From NCBI GenBank assembly GCA_025357915.1, contig JANYLH010000037.1, positions 1 to 35,523 of the forward strand: 35,523 nucleotides of DNA. The letters are read 5' to 3'. Shown one piece after another: positions 15,534 through 23,677 of this stretch. The stretch's first letter is position 1. Each line of letters begins with the position of its first letter. The notes under the pieces are model-generated. The model was not told the DNA's origin. It was given only the letters and a program-made list of their open reading frames with translations, and ran no database searches. The stretch comes from Gammaproteobacteria bacterium. Lineage in GTDB: Bacteria > Pseudomonadota > Gammaproteobacteria > Steroidobacterales > Steroidobacteraceae. The position numbers were made by a program, and so were the translations under genes.

Positions 15534-17945
15534 TCAGCTCCGCATGCGCCCGCCGGACGGATCGAAGGGCGCTTGCGCGAGGCGCGTGGCTGCCCGACGT
15601 TCGCCGATGAGTTCCACCGAGAATCCCGCTGTCGCGGCCGCAACCGCCTTCGACACGTAACCCAGCGCCAGCGACTGGCCGACGCTGTGGCCGTAACCCC
15701 CGGAAGTCACCCAGCCCACGACCTGATCGTCATGGTAGATCGGTTCGTCGCCGATCGCATCCGCGTCCGCGGCCTGTACGGACAGCGTTATCAGGCTGCG
15801 CTCGCCGCCCTGCTCTTTTTCCTTCGCCGCCGGTGCGCGGCCAATGAACTCGCCCTTGCCGAGGTCGACGAATCGCCCAAGGCCCGCCTCGTAGGGACCA
15901 TAGATGGGCCGGTATTCGCGGGCCCAGGTGCCAAAGGATTTCTCCAGGCGCATGGCGTTCAGCGCGCGGCCACCGAAGGGCCGGAGCGAATACTTGCGGC
16001 CGGCTTCCGTCAGCAGGTCATAGAGCGCGCGTTGATATTCGGTGGTGACCCAGATCTCGTAGCCGAGGTCACCCGTGAAGGAGACGCGGCCTACGAAGGC
16101 CGGCACCATGCCGACGTCGAGTTGGCGGAAACTCATGAACGGAAAGGTTGCGTTCGACAGGTCTTCGGTCACGAGACCCTGCAGCAGCGCGCGAGCGTTC
16201 GGGCCGGCGATCGACAGACCGACGTACTCCATCGCGCAGGGCCGCACGGTCACGCCGCTGGCCGGAAGCGTCTTTTCGAACCAGCGCAGATAGAACTGTT
16301 CGGCCGCGTAGGTACCGATAAGGAATACTCGTTCCTCGGCCACGCGGCACAGCGTGAAATCGCCGATCAGGCGGCCGCGCTCGTTGAGCATCGGTGACAG
16401 CGACAGGCGGCCGACTTTCGGCACCTTGTTGGCCATGACCACCGACAGCCACTCCATAGCGCCGGCACCGCAAACCTCGAACTTGCCGTAGTTGGTGATC
16501 TCGATCATGCCCACACTCTCGCGCACAGCGTGGCACTCTGCAGCAACGTGCGCGTGCGCATTGGAGCGGCGGAAAGTCACTGCTTCGCGCGGCTCGCTCC
16601 CCTTGGGCGCGAACCACAGTGCGTGCTCGAGCCCGCAGTACTCGCCGAACACGGCATTTTCCGCCTGCAGCCGCTCGTACACCGGTGAGGTACGCAGCGG
16701 CCGCGCGGCCTCCAGCTCTTCGTTCGGGAAGCGGATACGGAAGCGGCGCGAGTAATTCTCGCGCACCTTGGCGTTCGTGTAGGCCAGCGTCGCCCATTCG
16801 CCGTAACGGGCCACGTCCATGGCCCAGATATCCGCGCCCGGATCGCCCTCGACCATCCAGTTGGCGAGCGACAGCCCGACCCCGCCCCCCTGGCTGAATC
16901 CGGCCATCACGCCGCAGGCCACCCAGTAATTGCGCAGGCCCTTGACCGGTCCGACCAGCGGATTGCCATCCGGCGCAAAGGTAAAGGGGCCGTTGACCAC
17001 CTTGCGGATGCCGACCTCGGCGAGTCGCGGGAAATGCTGGAATCCCACCTCGAGGCTCGGGCCGATGCGCTCGAGGTCGTTGGGCAGCAGGTCCTGGCCG
17101 AAATCCCAGGGAGTGACCTTGGGTGACCAGGGAACGCCGGCACGCTCGTAGGTGCCGAGCAGCATGCCGCCGCGCTCCTGGCGCATGTAAATCTCGCCCT
17201 CGAAATCGATGCAGTGGATCTGTTCTTTCTGGCCAGCGAATTCCGGCAGGTCCTCAGTGATCAGGTACTGGTGTTCCATCGCGAGGATCGGCAGCTCCAG
17301 GCCCACCATGCGCCCCACTTCGCGGGCCCACAGTCCCCCGGCGTTCACCACATGCTCGGCATGGACGTTGCCCTTCTCGGTGATGACGTCCCAGGTGCCG
17401 TCGCTCCGCTGCCGAGTGTCGACAACCCGGGTCTGGCGCACGATTTCGGCCCCGCCGATCTGCGCGGACTTCGCATAGGCATGCGTGACTCCGAACGGAT
17501 CGATGTGGCCTTCGATGGGATCGAAGATGCCGCCGACGAAGTGCTTCTCGTCCATGAGCGGGTAGATCTTCTTCAGCTCGGCGGCCGACAACAGCTCCAG
17601 TTCCATGCCCAGGTACCGGCCACGCGCCTGCGCCATCTTCAGCCAATCCATCCGCTCGCGCGTGCCCGCGAGCATGACGCCACCGGTGATGTGCATGCCG
17701 CAGGACTGACCGGAGATTTTTTCGATCTCGCTGTAGAGCTTGATGGTGTACTGCTGCAGCTTGGCGACGTTCGGATCGCCGTTGACGGTGTGCATGCCGC
17801 CGGCCGCATGCCAGGTCGAGCCGGAGGTGAGCTCGGCGCGCTCGATCAGCTGCACGTCCTTCCAGCCGGCCTTGGTGAGGTGATAGAGCACGCTGGCGCC
17901 GACCACGCCGCCGCCGATGACGACCACCCTGACATTCGTTTTCAT
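15534..17945 (-). CDS. Dimethylglycine/sarcosine dehydrogenase-like flavoprotein (DAO-FAO_M-GcvT), copy 1
   Basis: 803 residues. N-terminal FAD-binding oxidase domain (VVIGGGVVGASVLYHL, 8-23) with GSTWHAAGG, where His46 matches the residue that carries covalent FAD in mammalian dimethylglycine dehydrogenase. A middle FAO_M segment (about 370-425) is followed by GcvT/aminomethyltransferase domains (about 430-790) that bind tetrahydrofolate. The family oxidises N-methyl groups and passes the carbon to tetrahydrofolate. It begins 2 bases after the stop of the MttB-family gene, and both follow a LysR gene, so the three form one operon. The substrate could be dimethylglycine or another methylated amine handled with MttB; a second paralogue sits at 23678-26092. 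Confidence 0.9.
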   Translation of the reverse strand: MKTNVRVVVIGGGVVGASVLYHLTKAGWKDVQLIERAELTSGSTWHAAGGMHTVNGDPNVAKLQQYTIKLYSEIEKISGQSCGMHITGGVMLAGTRERMDWLKMAQARGRYLGMELELLSAAELKKIYPLMDEKHFVGGIFDPIEGHIDPFGVTHAYAKSAQIGGAEIVRQTRVVDTRQRSDGTWDVITEKGNVHAEHVVNAGGLWAREVGRMVGLELPILAMEHQYLITEDLPEFAGQKEQIHCIDFEGEIYMRQERGGMLLGTYERAGVPWSPKVTPWDFGQDLLPNDLERIGPSLEVGFQHFPRLAEVGIRKVVNGPFTFAPDGNPLVGPVKGLRNYWVACGVMAGFSQGGGVGLSLANWMVEGDPGADIWAMDVARYGEWATLAYTNAKVRENYSRRFRIRFPNEELEAARPLRTSPVYERLQAENAVFGEYCGLEHALWFAPKGSEPREAVTFRRSNAHAHVAAECHAVRESVGMIEITNYGKFEVCGAGAMEWLSVVMANKVPKVGRLSLSPMLNERGRLIGDFTLCRVAEERVFLIGTYAAEQFYLRWFEKTLPASGVTVRPCAMEYVGLSIAGPNARALLQGLVTEDLSNATFPFMSFRQLDVGMVPAFVGRVSFTGDLGYEIWVTTEYQRALYDLLTEAGRKYSLRPFGGRALNAMRLEKSFGTWAREYRPIYGPYEAGLGRFVDLGKGEFIGRAPAAKEKEQGGERSLITLSVQAADADAIGDEPIYHDDQVVGWVTSGGYGHSVGQSLALGYVSKAVAAATAGFSVELIGERRAATRLAQAPFDPSGGRMRS

Positions 17946-17947
17946 GA

Positions 17948-19504
17948 CTAGGTTACCGGCGGCGCGCCGCCCTCGCTCTTGCGTCGCTCGACAAAGGCAG
18001 CAAGCGCTTCGACCAGGGCCGGATCGCGCGCGGGCGCGACGAAGTTATCCAGTGTCGAGTGCCAGATGGTGTTGGCACGCTGCGTCGCGGTCTTTGCGCC
18101 GTCGTCGTTCCAGCTGCCAAAATTACGCCAGTCGGAGACCAGCGGAGCATAGAAGGCAGTACGGTAGCGTTCCATGGTATGAGCGCAGCCGAAGAAATGG
18201 CCGCCCGGACCCACTTCGCCCACTGCCTCGATGCCGAGGTCCGCGCTCGTGGCGCCGACCGGCTGGAATACCTCGGCGAACATCTGCAGCATTTCGACAT
18301 CGAGAATGAATTTCTCGTACGAGGTCGACAGGCCGCTCTCCATCCATCCGGCCGCATGCAGGATAAAATTGCAGCCGCCCAGCAACGCGCCCCACAAGCT
18401 CATCTGCGCTTCGTAGGCGGCCTGCGCATCGGGCACGTTTGCGGCAGTGGCGTTCGACGAGCGCCACGGCAGGCCGAGGAAACGTGCCAGCTGTCCGGCG
18501 CCGAAGGCCGCCTTGACGTATTCGGGCGTGCCAAAGGCCGGCGAGCCCGATTTCATGTCGACGTTGGAGGTGAAGCTGCCGTAGACCACCGGCGCACCGG
18601 CGCGCGTGATCTGCGCGAGCGTGAGACCAGCGAGCGCCTCGGCGTGCGCCAGCGTCAGCGCCCCGGCGATCGTCACCGGCGCCATCGCTCCCGCCAGCGT
18701 GAAGGGGGTGATGATGGTAGGTTGCCCGGCCGCTGCGAAATCGATGATGCCCTCGGACATCGGGATGTCGAGCTGGAGCGGAGAGTTGGTGTTGATGACC
18801 GTGTAGGTATAGGGGCGCTCGGCAAACTGCGCTTCGCTCAGGCCGTGCGCGATCCGCAGCAGCGCGAAGTTGTCGGCGATCTGCTGCCGGCCGCGGGAGA
18901 AGATGAAAGGTACCTTGTCGGTCAGGAGCAGCTGCGTGCGCATGACTTCCAGGTGGCGGACATGCACCGGGATGTCCTGCGGCTCCACCGCGCCGCCGAG
19001 CACATGGATCGCCTCGAAACTCTGGCACAGCTTCATCAGGTTGCTAAAATCCTCGAGCGTGCCCGCGCGCCGGCCGTGTTCGATATCCATGATGTTGGGC
19101 GGCCCCGAAGTCGGAGCAAACACGACGTTGCGTCCCGCGAGCGATACGGTGCGGGCGGGATCGAGCGCGTGCAGCCCGAAGGAGCGCGGCGCGCTGGCGA
19201 GCGATTGGGCGACGAGACCGCGGTCCAGCCGCACCATCATGGTCGGTTCATCGACCTGTGCCCCGCCCTCCGCGTAGCGCACGCGGGCATCGGCCGCCAG
19301 CACCTTCATGCCCGTGTTCTCGAGCAGGCCGAGCGCGGCCTCGTGGATGGCAGCGACCTGGTCGTCGGAGAACACCCGCAGCGGCTCGAATGGATTGGTC
19401 AGGTGCCGGTAGCTGAGTGACCGTTCGGGAGCGGCGGGAGCGGGTTCGGCTGCGCCGGGACGCCGGCGGCCACGGCGGGCCCCGCGCTCATCGCGCTCAT
19501 TCAT
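17948..19504 (-). CDS. Trimethylamine methyltransferase (MttB) family protein, non-pyrrolysine
   Basis: 518 residues from ATG 19504. After a basic, disordered-looking start, the MttB/COG5598 TIM-barrel follows, with FAPTSGPPNIMD, GAVEPQDIPVH, TPFTLAGAMAPVTIAGAL, YGSFTSNVDMKSGSP and EAVGEVGPGGHFFG. The frame is uninterrupted, so there is no amber pyrrolysine codon. Relatives without pyrrolysine demethylate glycine betaine, proline betaine, carnitine or gamma-butyrobetaine by moving the methyl to a corrinoid protein. No corrinoid protein or corrinoid-folate methyltransferase gene is visible here; the next gene is a FAD/GcvT protein. The start overlaps the end of the LysR gene by 8 bases, which implies coupled translation. 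Confidence 0.87.
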   Translation of the reverse strand: MNERDERGARRGRRRPGAAEPAPAAPERSLSYRHLTNPFEPLRVFSDDQVAAIHEAALGLLENTGMKVLAADARVRYAEGGAQVDEPTMMVRLDRGLVAQSLASAPRSFGLHALDPARTVSLAGRNVVFAPTSGPPNIMDIEHGRRAGTLEDFSNLMKLCQSFEAIHVLGGAVEPQDIPVHVRHLEVMRTQLLLTDKVPFIFSRGRQQIADNFALLRIAHGLSEAQFAERPYTYTVINTNSPLQLDIPMSEGIIDFAAAGQPTIITPFTLAGAMAPVTIAGALTLAHAEALAGLTLAQITRAGAPVVYGSFTSNVDMKSGSPAFGTPEYVKAAFGAGQLARFLGLPWRSSNATAANVPDAQAAYEAQMSLWGALLGGCNFILHAAGWMESGLSTSYEKFILDVEMLQMFAEVFQPVGATSADLGIEAVGEVGPGGHFFGCAHTMERYRTAFYAPLVSDWRNFGSWNDDGAKTATQRANTIWHSTLDNFVAPARDPALVEALAAFVERRKSEGGAPPVT

Positions 19505-20462
19505 TCGAAACCGCCAGCCTGATGCCGGCCTCCATCGGGGGCGCACTCTTGCCGAATCGTTCGATCAGCCAGGAGCGGAACAGCGCAACAGCCGTGTCGC
19601 TCAAGGCCTCGGGGTGCGTAATCAGGTAGTAACCGTAGCCGTCATCGAGCGTCCCTTCAAAAGGCCTGACGAGCTTGCCGCTGCGAATTTCCTCGCTGAA
19701 GAGGTTCTCGTCCACCAGCGCCACGCCCTCGCCGCTCAATGCGTACTGCACCGCCAGCGTCGCGGTATCGAACACCAGGCCGCGCTCGAAATTTACCGAA
19801 CTGATGCCCGCCTGCCGCAGGAACTGCGCCCACAGGTGATGGCGCGGCAGTTCGGCGAGGCGCACGTGAATCAGTTCATTGTCGGCAAGAAACGCCGGCA
19901 GGTCCTTACCTGCATGCTTCGCCGCCAGGGCCGGATGACACAGCAGGCTCAGGCGCACGGGCCAGAGCAGGTCCGCGATCATGTGGGTGACGGTGGGCTT
20001 CGAGTAGATCACCGCCACGTCGACGTCGCTCAGCGGCGGGCCCACGCCGTAGGGGCTGACCAGGTCGATCTCGACTTCCGAGCTCGCACGCCGGAAATCA
20101 CGCAGGATCGGCACCGCCAGCTGCACCGCGAAACTCGGGGGCATCTGCACACGGAGCCGGCGCTGGGTAGGCGTGCCTTCGTTGCGGATGTCATCGAGCG
20201 CGTATTCCAGGCGGTCGAAGGATTTGATTACCGCGGGGAGCAGATGTTGTCCCGCCTGGGTGAGCACCAGGGAATGCGGGCGGCGCTCGAACAGCTGTGC
20301 GCCAATCAGGGTCTCGAGGGCGATGACGTGGCGCGACAGCGCGCTTTGGGAAATGAGCAGCGTATTGGCCGCGACCGTGAAACTGCCGTGCTTGGCCACC
20401 CCTTCAAAGGCCCGCAGGGCGTTCAGGGGCAGCCAGCGGCGGCCTATGGCGGGTTTAGTCAT
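19497..20462 (-). CDS. LysR-family regulator, GcvA-like
   Basis: 321 residues. N-terminal winged helix (LNALRAFEGVAKHGSFTVAA then SQSALSRHVIALE, about 13-60), followed by a periplasmic-binding-like effector domain, with PTQRRLRVQMPPSFAVQLAVP opening it. The resemblance is to GcvA-type regulators, several of which control glycine and betaine genes. It is the first gene of the operon with the MttB-family and dimethylglycine-dehydrogenase-like genes, and diverges from the aldehyde dehydrogenase gene. This is the standard layout for a regulator acting on the shared promoter region. The effector is unknown; a quaternary or methylated amine is likely from context. Confidence 0.9.
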   Translation of the reverse strand: MTKPAIGRRWLPLNALRAFEGVAKHGSFTVAANTLLISQSALSRHVIALETLIGAQLFERRPHSLVLTQAGQHLLPAVIKSFDRLEYALDDIRNEGTPTQRRLRVQMPPSFAVQLAVPILRDFRRASSEVEIDLVSPYGVGPPLSDVDVAVIYSKPTVTHMIADLLWPVRLSLLCHPALAAKHAGKDLPAFLADNELIHVRLAELPRHHLWAQFLRQAGISSVNFERGLVFDTATLAVQYALSGEGVALVDENLFSEEIRSGKLVRPFEGTLDDGYGYYLITHPEALSDTAVALFRSWLIERFGKSAPPMEAGIRLAVSNE

Positions 20463-20595
20463 GGTGGCTCATAGTATCGTGCGCGCGCGTGCTTAGAAAT
20501 GACCCGACAGGACAATGATTCCATGACATTTTTCGATACAGGCATGCCATTTCCAGCCCCCCTGGGCCCCAAACCCGCTGGAGCAATGCACCGCC
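20463..20595. promoter_or_regulatory. LysR/aldehyde dehydrogenase divergent control region
   Basis: The 133 bases between two divergent genes should hold both promoters and LysR sites. The part at 20497-20558 is AT-richer than the rest, with an AAATG at one end matched by CATTT further on, and a partly symmetric AATGATTCCATGACATT at about 20513-20529. A T-N11-A LysR box may lie here, but I cannot place it firmly. A GGAG lies about 13 bases before the aldehyde dehydrogenase ATG, farther than usual. Confidence 0.4.
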
Positions 20596-22101
20596 ATGAC
20601 GCCTGAACTCGCAGATCGCCCGCGCGCCGCGTGGGAGGCCCTGTCCCGTTCAATTCGCCCGGAAGGCCGGGCACTCATCAACGGACAGCTGCGCGCTGCG
20701 GCCAGCGGGCGCACCTTCGAGTCCATGAGCCCGATCGACGGACGGGTCATCGGTGCGGTGGCCCGTTGTGGAGCCGCCGACGTAGACGCCGCCGTGGCGG
20801 CGGCGCGCGCTGCGTTTGAGTCAGGTGTCTGGCGCCACATTGAGCCACAGCAGCGCAAGCGCGTGCTGCTGCGCTTCGCGGAGCTGATCCGCGGCGACCT
20901 CGAGTGTCTCGCACTGCTCGAAACGCTCGATGTCGGCAAACCGATCCGGGATTCGCTCAGCTCCGACGTGCCCTCGGCGGCCACCTGCATCGCCTACTAC
21001 GCCGAGTTCGCCGACAAGCTCTACGACGAAATTGCCCCCACGGGGCCGAACGACCTGGCCATGATCCGCCGCGAGCCACTTGGCGTGATAGCGGCCATCA
21101 TCCCGTGGAACTATCCGCTCGTCATCGCCGCCTGGAAGATCGGACCCGCACTGCTGGCCGGCAACTCGGTGGTGCTAAAGCCCGCCGAACAATCGCCGTA
21201 CGGCGCGATCCGCCTCGGCGAGCTGGCGCTGGAGGCCGGTATTCCTCCGGGCGTATTCAACGTCGTGCCGGGCTTCGGCGCAGAAGCCGGCAAGCCCCTC
21301 GCGCTCCATCCCGACGTCGACATGATCACCTTCACTGGTTCGACGCAGGTCGGCGGATTGATGATGCGTTACGCGGGCGAGTCGAACCTCAAGCGCGTGG
21401 CGCTGGAGCTCGGCGGCAAGAGCCCGCAGATCGTGTTGCGCGATGCAGACCTGGGGCTGGCCGCGACCGACATTGCCTGGGCGATCTTCTACAACCAGGG
21501 CGAATCCTGCAATGCCGGCTCGCGCCTGATCTGTGACGCGGGCATTAAGAGCGAATTGCTCGCCGAGGTCAAGCGGGTCGCGGCGACCATTACGCTCGGG
21601 CACCCGCTTGATCCGGACACGAAGATGGGCGCGCTGATCGATGAAGGTCACATGCGCCGCGTACTGGGCTTCGTCGACAGCGGCATCGCCGAGGGCGCCG
21701 AGGTGGCGCTGGGTGGCCGCCGAACCATGCAGGAGAGCGGCGGTTTCTACATGGAGGCCACCATTCTCGACCAGGTAGGCCCGGCGACACGGGTGGCACG
21801 CGAGGAAATCTTCGGCCCGGTACTGGCGGTCACCGCTGTGAAAGACGAGGCCGAGGCCCTGCGCATCGCCAACGATTCCATCTTCGGGCTCGCCGCCGCG
21901 GTGTGGACCCGCGACATGGACGCGGCGCACCGGCTGTCGAATTCGCTGCGCGCGGGCACGGTCTGGGTGAACACCTATTTCAAGTCGGCGATGACCACGC
22001 CCTTTGGCGGTTTCAAGCAATCCGGGTTCGGGCGCGACCGCTCGCCGCATGCGATTGAGAAATACACCGATCTGAAGACCATCTGGACGACTTACCGCTA
22101 A
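20596..22101 (+). CDS. NAD(P)-dependent aldehyde dehydrogenase, PuuC/betaine-aldehyde type
   Basis: 501 residues, full length for the family. Asn171 (IIPWNYPL), the NAD loop FTGSTQVGG (246-254), Glu271 in LELGGKSP and the catalytic Cys305 in NQGESCNAGSR are all present. Overall it resembles E. coli PuuC (gamma-glutamyl-gamma-aminobutyraldehyde dehydrogenase), with matching segments such as LLETLDVGKPIRDSL and a C-terminus reading TDLKTIW. In an amine cluster it may oxidise betaine aldehyde, 4-trimethylaminobutyraldehyde (giving gamma-butyrobetaine) or another aminoaldehyde; sequence alone does not decide. It is transcribed away from the LysR gene. Its stop overlaps that of the convergent NCS1 gene. 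Confidence 0.9.
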   Translation: MTPELADRPRAAWEALSRSIRPEGRALINGQLRAAASGRTFESMSPIDGRVIGAVARCGAADVDAAVAAARAAFESGVWRHIEPQQRKRVLLRFAELIRGDLECLALLETLDVGKPIRDSLSSDVPSAATCIAYYAEFADKLYDEIAPTGPNDLAMIRREPLGVIAAIIPWNYPLVIAAWKIGPALLAGNSVVLKPAEQSPYGAIRLGELALEAGIPPGVFNVVPGFGAEAGKPLALHPDVDMITFTGSTQVGGLMMRYAGESNLKRVALELGGKSPQIVLRDADLGLAATDIAWAIFYNQGESCNAGSRLICDAGIKSELLAEVKRVAATITLGHPLDPDTKMGALIDEGHMRRVLGFVDSGIAEGAEVALGGRRTMQESGGFYMEATILDQVGPATRVAREEIFGPVLAVTAVKDEAEALRIANDSIFGLAAAVWTRDMDAAHRLSNSLRAGTVWVNTYFKSAMTTPFGGFKQSGFGRDRSPHAIEKYTDLKTIWTTYR

Positions 22102-23522
22102 GATCCGCCGGGGTGGAGGGCGCGGTCAGCCCGCTCGGCGGCCACCCATTCTTTTTCCATGTCGAGTGAGCGACAGGCCAGCAGGTAGACGATCGAGGAA
22201 ACCGGCAGGCCGACCAGCATCGCGAGGTCGGCGCCGCCCAGCTCCACGGCGATCGGACCCTTGTAGTGCGCGGTGCTGAAGAACGGAATCATGGCGGCGA
22301 AGCCCACGGCGTAGGCCAACAGGCCACGCCAGCTCCAGCGTCCGTAGATGCCGTGCGGATTGAAAATTTCGCGCACCGAGTAGCGGCATTTACGCACCCA
22401 GTAGAAATCGACCAGGTTGATGGCCGTCCACGGCGTGAACAGGTACAGCAACACGGAAAGGAGATCTTCGAAGCGATTGGCGAATTCCCGGGAGGATGCC
22501 AGCGCCAGGCCGAGTGACACGGCGAAGGCAATCAGCAGCGCAACGATTCTGCCCTTGATGCCGGAGTGTTGCGGCTTTACGCAATCGGCAACGCTCAGGA
22601 GCGTGAGCGAAGCGCCGTAGAAATTCAGCGCGGTGATCGACACCAGCCCCAGTATGCCGCCGGCCAGCAGCACCGCGCCAAACCCGGGCATCACCAAGTC
22701 GGCCGCAGCCTGCACGGCCGCTGCGACGTCAGGATGCGGGCTGATGGCAGCGACCAGGGTGCCGATCAGCATCAGCCACACGCCGCCAATGAATGCCCCC
22801 AGGTAGGTCCACCAGAACGAGGCCGCCACGCCGACATTGGCCGGCAGGTAGCGTGAGTAGTCGCTGACGTAGATCGACCAGCTCAGCTGGTAGGCCGCCG
22901 CCGCGAAGAATTGCACCAGGAACGGCACGCTCTTGAACCCGCCCAGTTGCATCAGCACGGCCGGCATGGGGATCAGCCACAACGCGGTCAGGGTAAAAAT
23001 GCTGAGCAGCGCCAGCATTGAGTAAGCGAACACTCGTTGCACGCGATGAATCCAGTCGTAGCCGACCGCCGCCATGGCCAGCGCGGTCACCGAAAACCAG
23101 AAAATGATGGCACGGTCGGCGACCGCATGGGCGCCCAGCAGCTGGCGGGTTGCCTGGGCCGCGAGCACGCAGTTGAACGCGTTGTAGCCAATATAGGCAA
23201 TCAGCGCCACGACCCAGACCAGGAGCGCGCCGAGGTATCCAAACTGCGGCCGCGACTGGATCAGTTGCGGCAGCCCCAACTGCGGCCCCTGCGTGGAATG
23301 AAAGGCCATGAAGAAGGTGCCGAACGCGCAACCGCCGATCACGGCTATCGTCGTCCACCACATCGACAACCCCAGGCCCACGCCGATCACGCCCACAGCG
23401 AGCGTCGCAAGATTGGCTTCGCCGGAAAACCATACCGGCCAGAGATCGCGAACCTTGCCGTGGCGCTCGGCCAGTGGCACGTAGTCGATCGAGTGACTTT
23501 CAATCGTGAGTCGATGTGCCAC
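22098..23522 (-). CDS. NCS1-family permease (cytosine/purine/allantoin type)
   Basis: 474 residues from GTG 23522, placed by a strong GGAGG 6 bases upstream; an in-frame extension to 23624 has no such support. About twelve membrane helices are readable. N-terminal SIDYVPLAERHGKVRDLWPVWFSGEANLA matches the conserved NCS1 opening, and AYQLSWSIYVSDYSRYLP the central motif. NCS1 carriers are proton or sodium symporters for nucleobases, hydantoins, allantoin or vitamins; a role in amine uptake would be new and cannot be told from sequence. It lies downstream of the sox operon on the same strand but across a 155-base gap with its own control signals. Its stop codon overlaps the aldehyde dehydrogenase stop. 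Confidence 0.88.
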   Translation of the reverse strand: MAHRLTIESHSIDYVPLAERHGKVRDLWPVWFSGEANLATLAVGVIGVGLGLSMWWTTIAVIGGCAFGTFFMAFHSTQGPQLGLPQLIQSRPQFGYLGALLVWVVALIAYIGYNAFNCVLAAQATRQLLGAHAVADRAIIFWFSVTALAMAAVGYDWIHRVQRVFAYSMLALLSIFTLTALWLIPMPAVLMQLGGFKSVPFLVQFFAAAAYQLSWSIYVSDYSRYLPANVGVAASFWWTYLGAFIGGVWLMLIGTLVAAISPHPDVAAAVQAAADLVMPGFGAVLLAGGILGLVSITALNFYGASLTLLSVADCVKPQHSGIKGRIVALLIAFAVSLGLALASSREFANRFEDLLSVLLYLFTPWTAINLVDFYWVRKCRYSVREIFNPHGIYGRWSWRGLLAYAVGFAAMIPFFSTAHYKGPIAVELGGADLAMLVGLPVSSIVYLLACRSLDMEKEWVAAERADRALHPGGS

Positions 23523-23528
23523 GTTGCG

Positions 23529-23533
23529 CCTCC
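23529..23533 (-). promoter_or_regulatory. Ribosome binding site fixing a GTG start
   Basis: GGAGG on the minus strand lies 6 bases before GTG 23522 and decides the start of the NCS1 permease gene. Confidence 0.7.
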
Positions 23534-23588
23534 AGACCGGTCTTATCGTTGTCGCGGCAGTATATGCGGGGCTGGCGTGCGGGACGCG

Positions 23589-23614
23589 GAGCCAGGACCC
23601 GCCTGTCCTGGCTC
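23589..23614. repeat. Perfect 10-bp inverted repeat (hairpin)
   Basis: GAGCCAGGAC, a 6-base loop CCGCCT, then GTCCTGGCTC form a perfect stem. Read in the direction of the sox operon it lies about 64 bases past the last stop. No T-run follows on that strand, so it is not a classic intrinsic terminator; it may stabilise a 3' end or lie in the permease leader. Confidence 0.8.
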
Positions 23615-23630
23615 TATAATCCAATAAAAC

Positions 23631-23668
23631 ATAGAGTTAGCCCTTATTGTTAACGTAATCTACTCTAT
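23631..23668. repeat. Imperfect long inverted repeat around GTTAAC
   Basis: ATAGAGTTAG at 23631-23640 is matched by CTACTCTAT at 23660-23668 in inverted order (one base of slippage), with the palindrome GTTAAC between them. The position, just upstream of the NCS1 gene and overlapping a possible -35 box, suits a regulator operator. No cognate protein can be assigned. Confidence 0.55.
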
Positions 23669-23677
23669 ATATGGCAG

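Larger units (their letters stand above)
23523..23677 (-). promoter_or_regulatory. Control region upstream of the NCS1 permease gene
   Basis: This 155-base gap separates the end of the sox operon from the NCS1 gene. An AT-rich block (23612-23673) holds TTAACA on the minus strand (a good -35 match) and TATGTT or TTTTAT further on, at imperfect spacings, as possible -10 boxes. It also holds a long imperfect inverted repeat and a perfect hairpin (listed separately). The permease probably has its own regulated promoter. Confidence 0.45.

Noticed and set aside
17948-19504. Possible pyrrolysine-containing MttB
   Set aside because: The frame has no internal amber codon; the only TAG is the terminal stop just before the next gene.
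23589-23614. Rho-independent terminator of the sox operon
   Set aside because: The hairpin is perfect but no T-run follows it in the direction of transcription; kept only as an inverted repeat.
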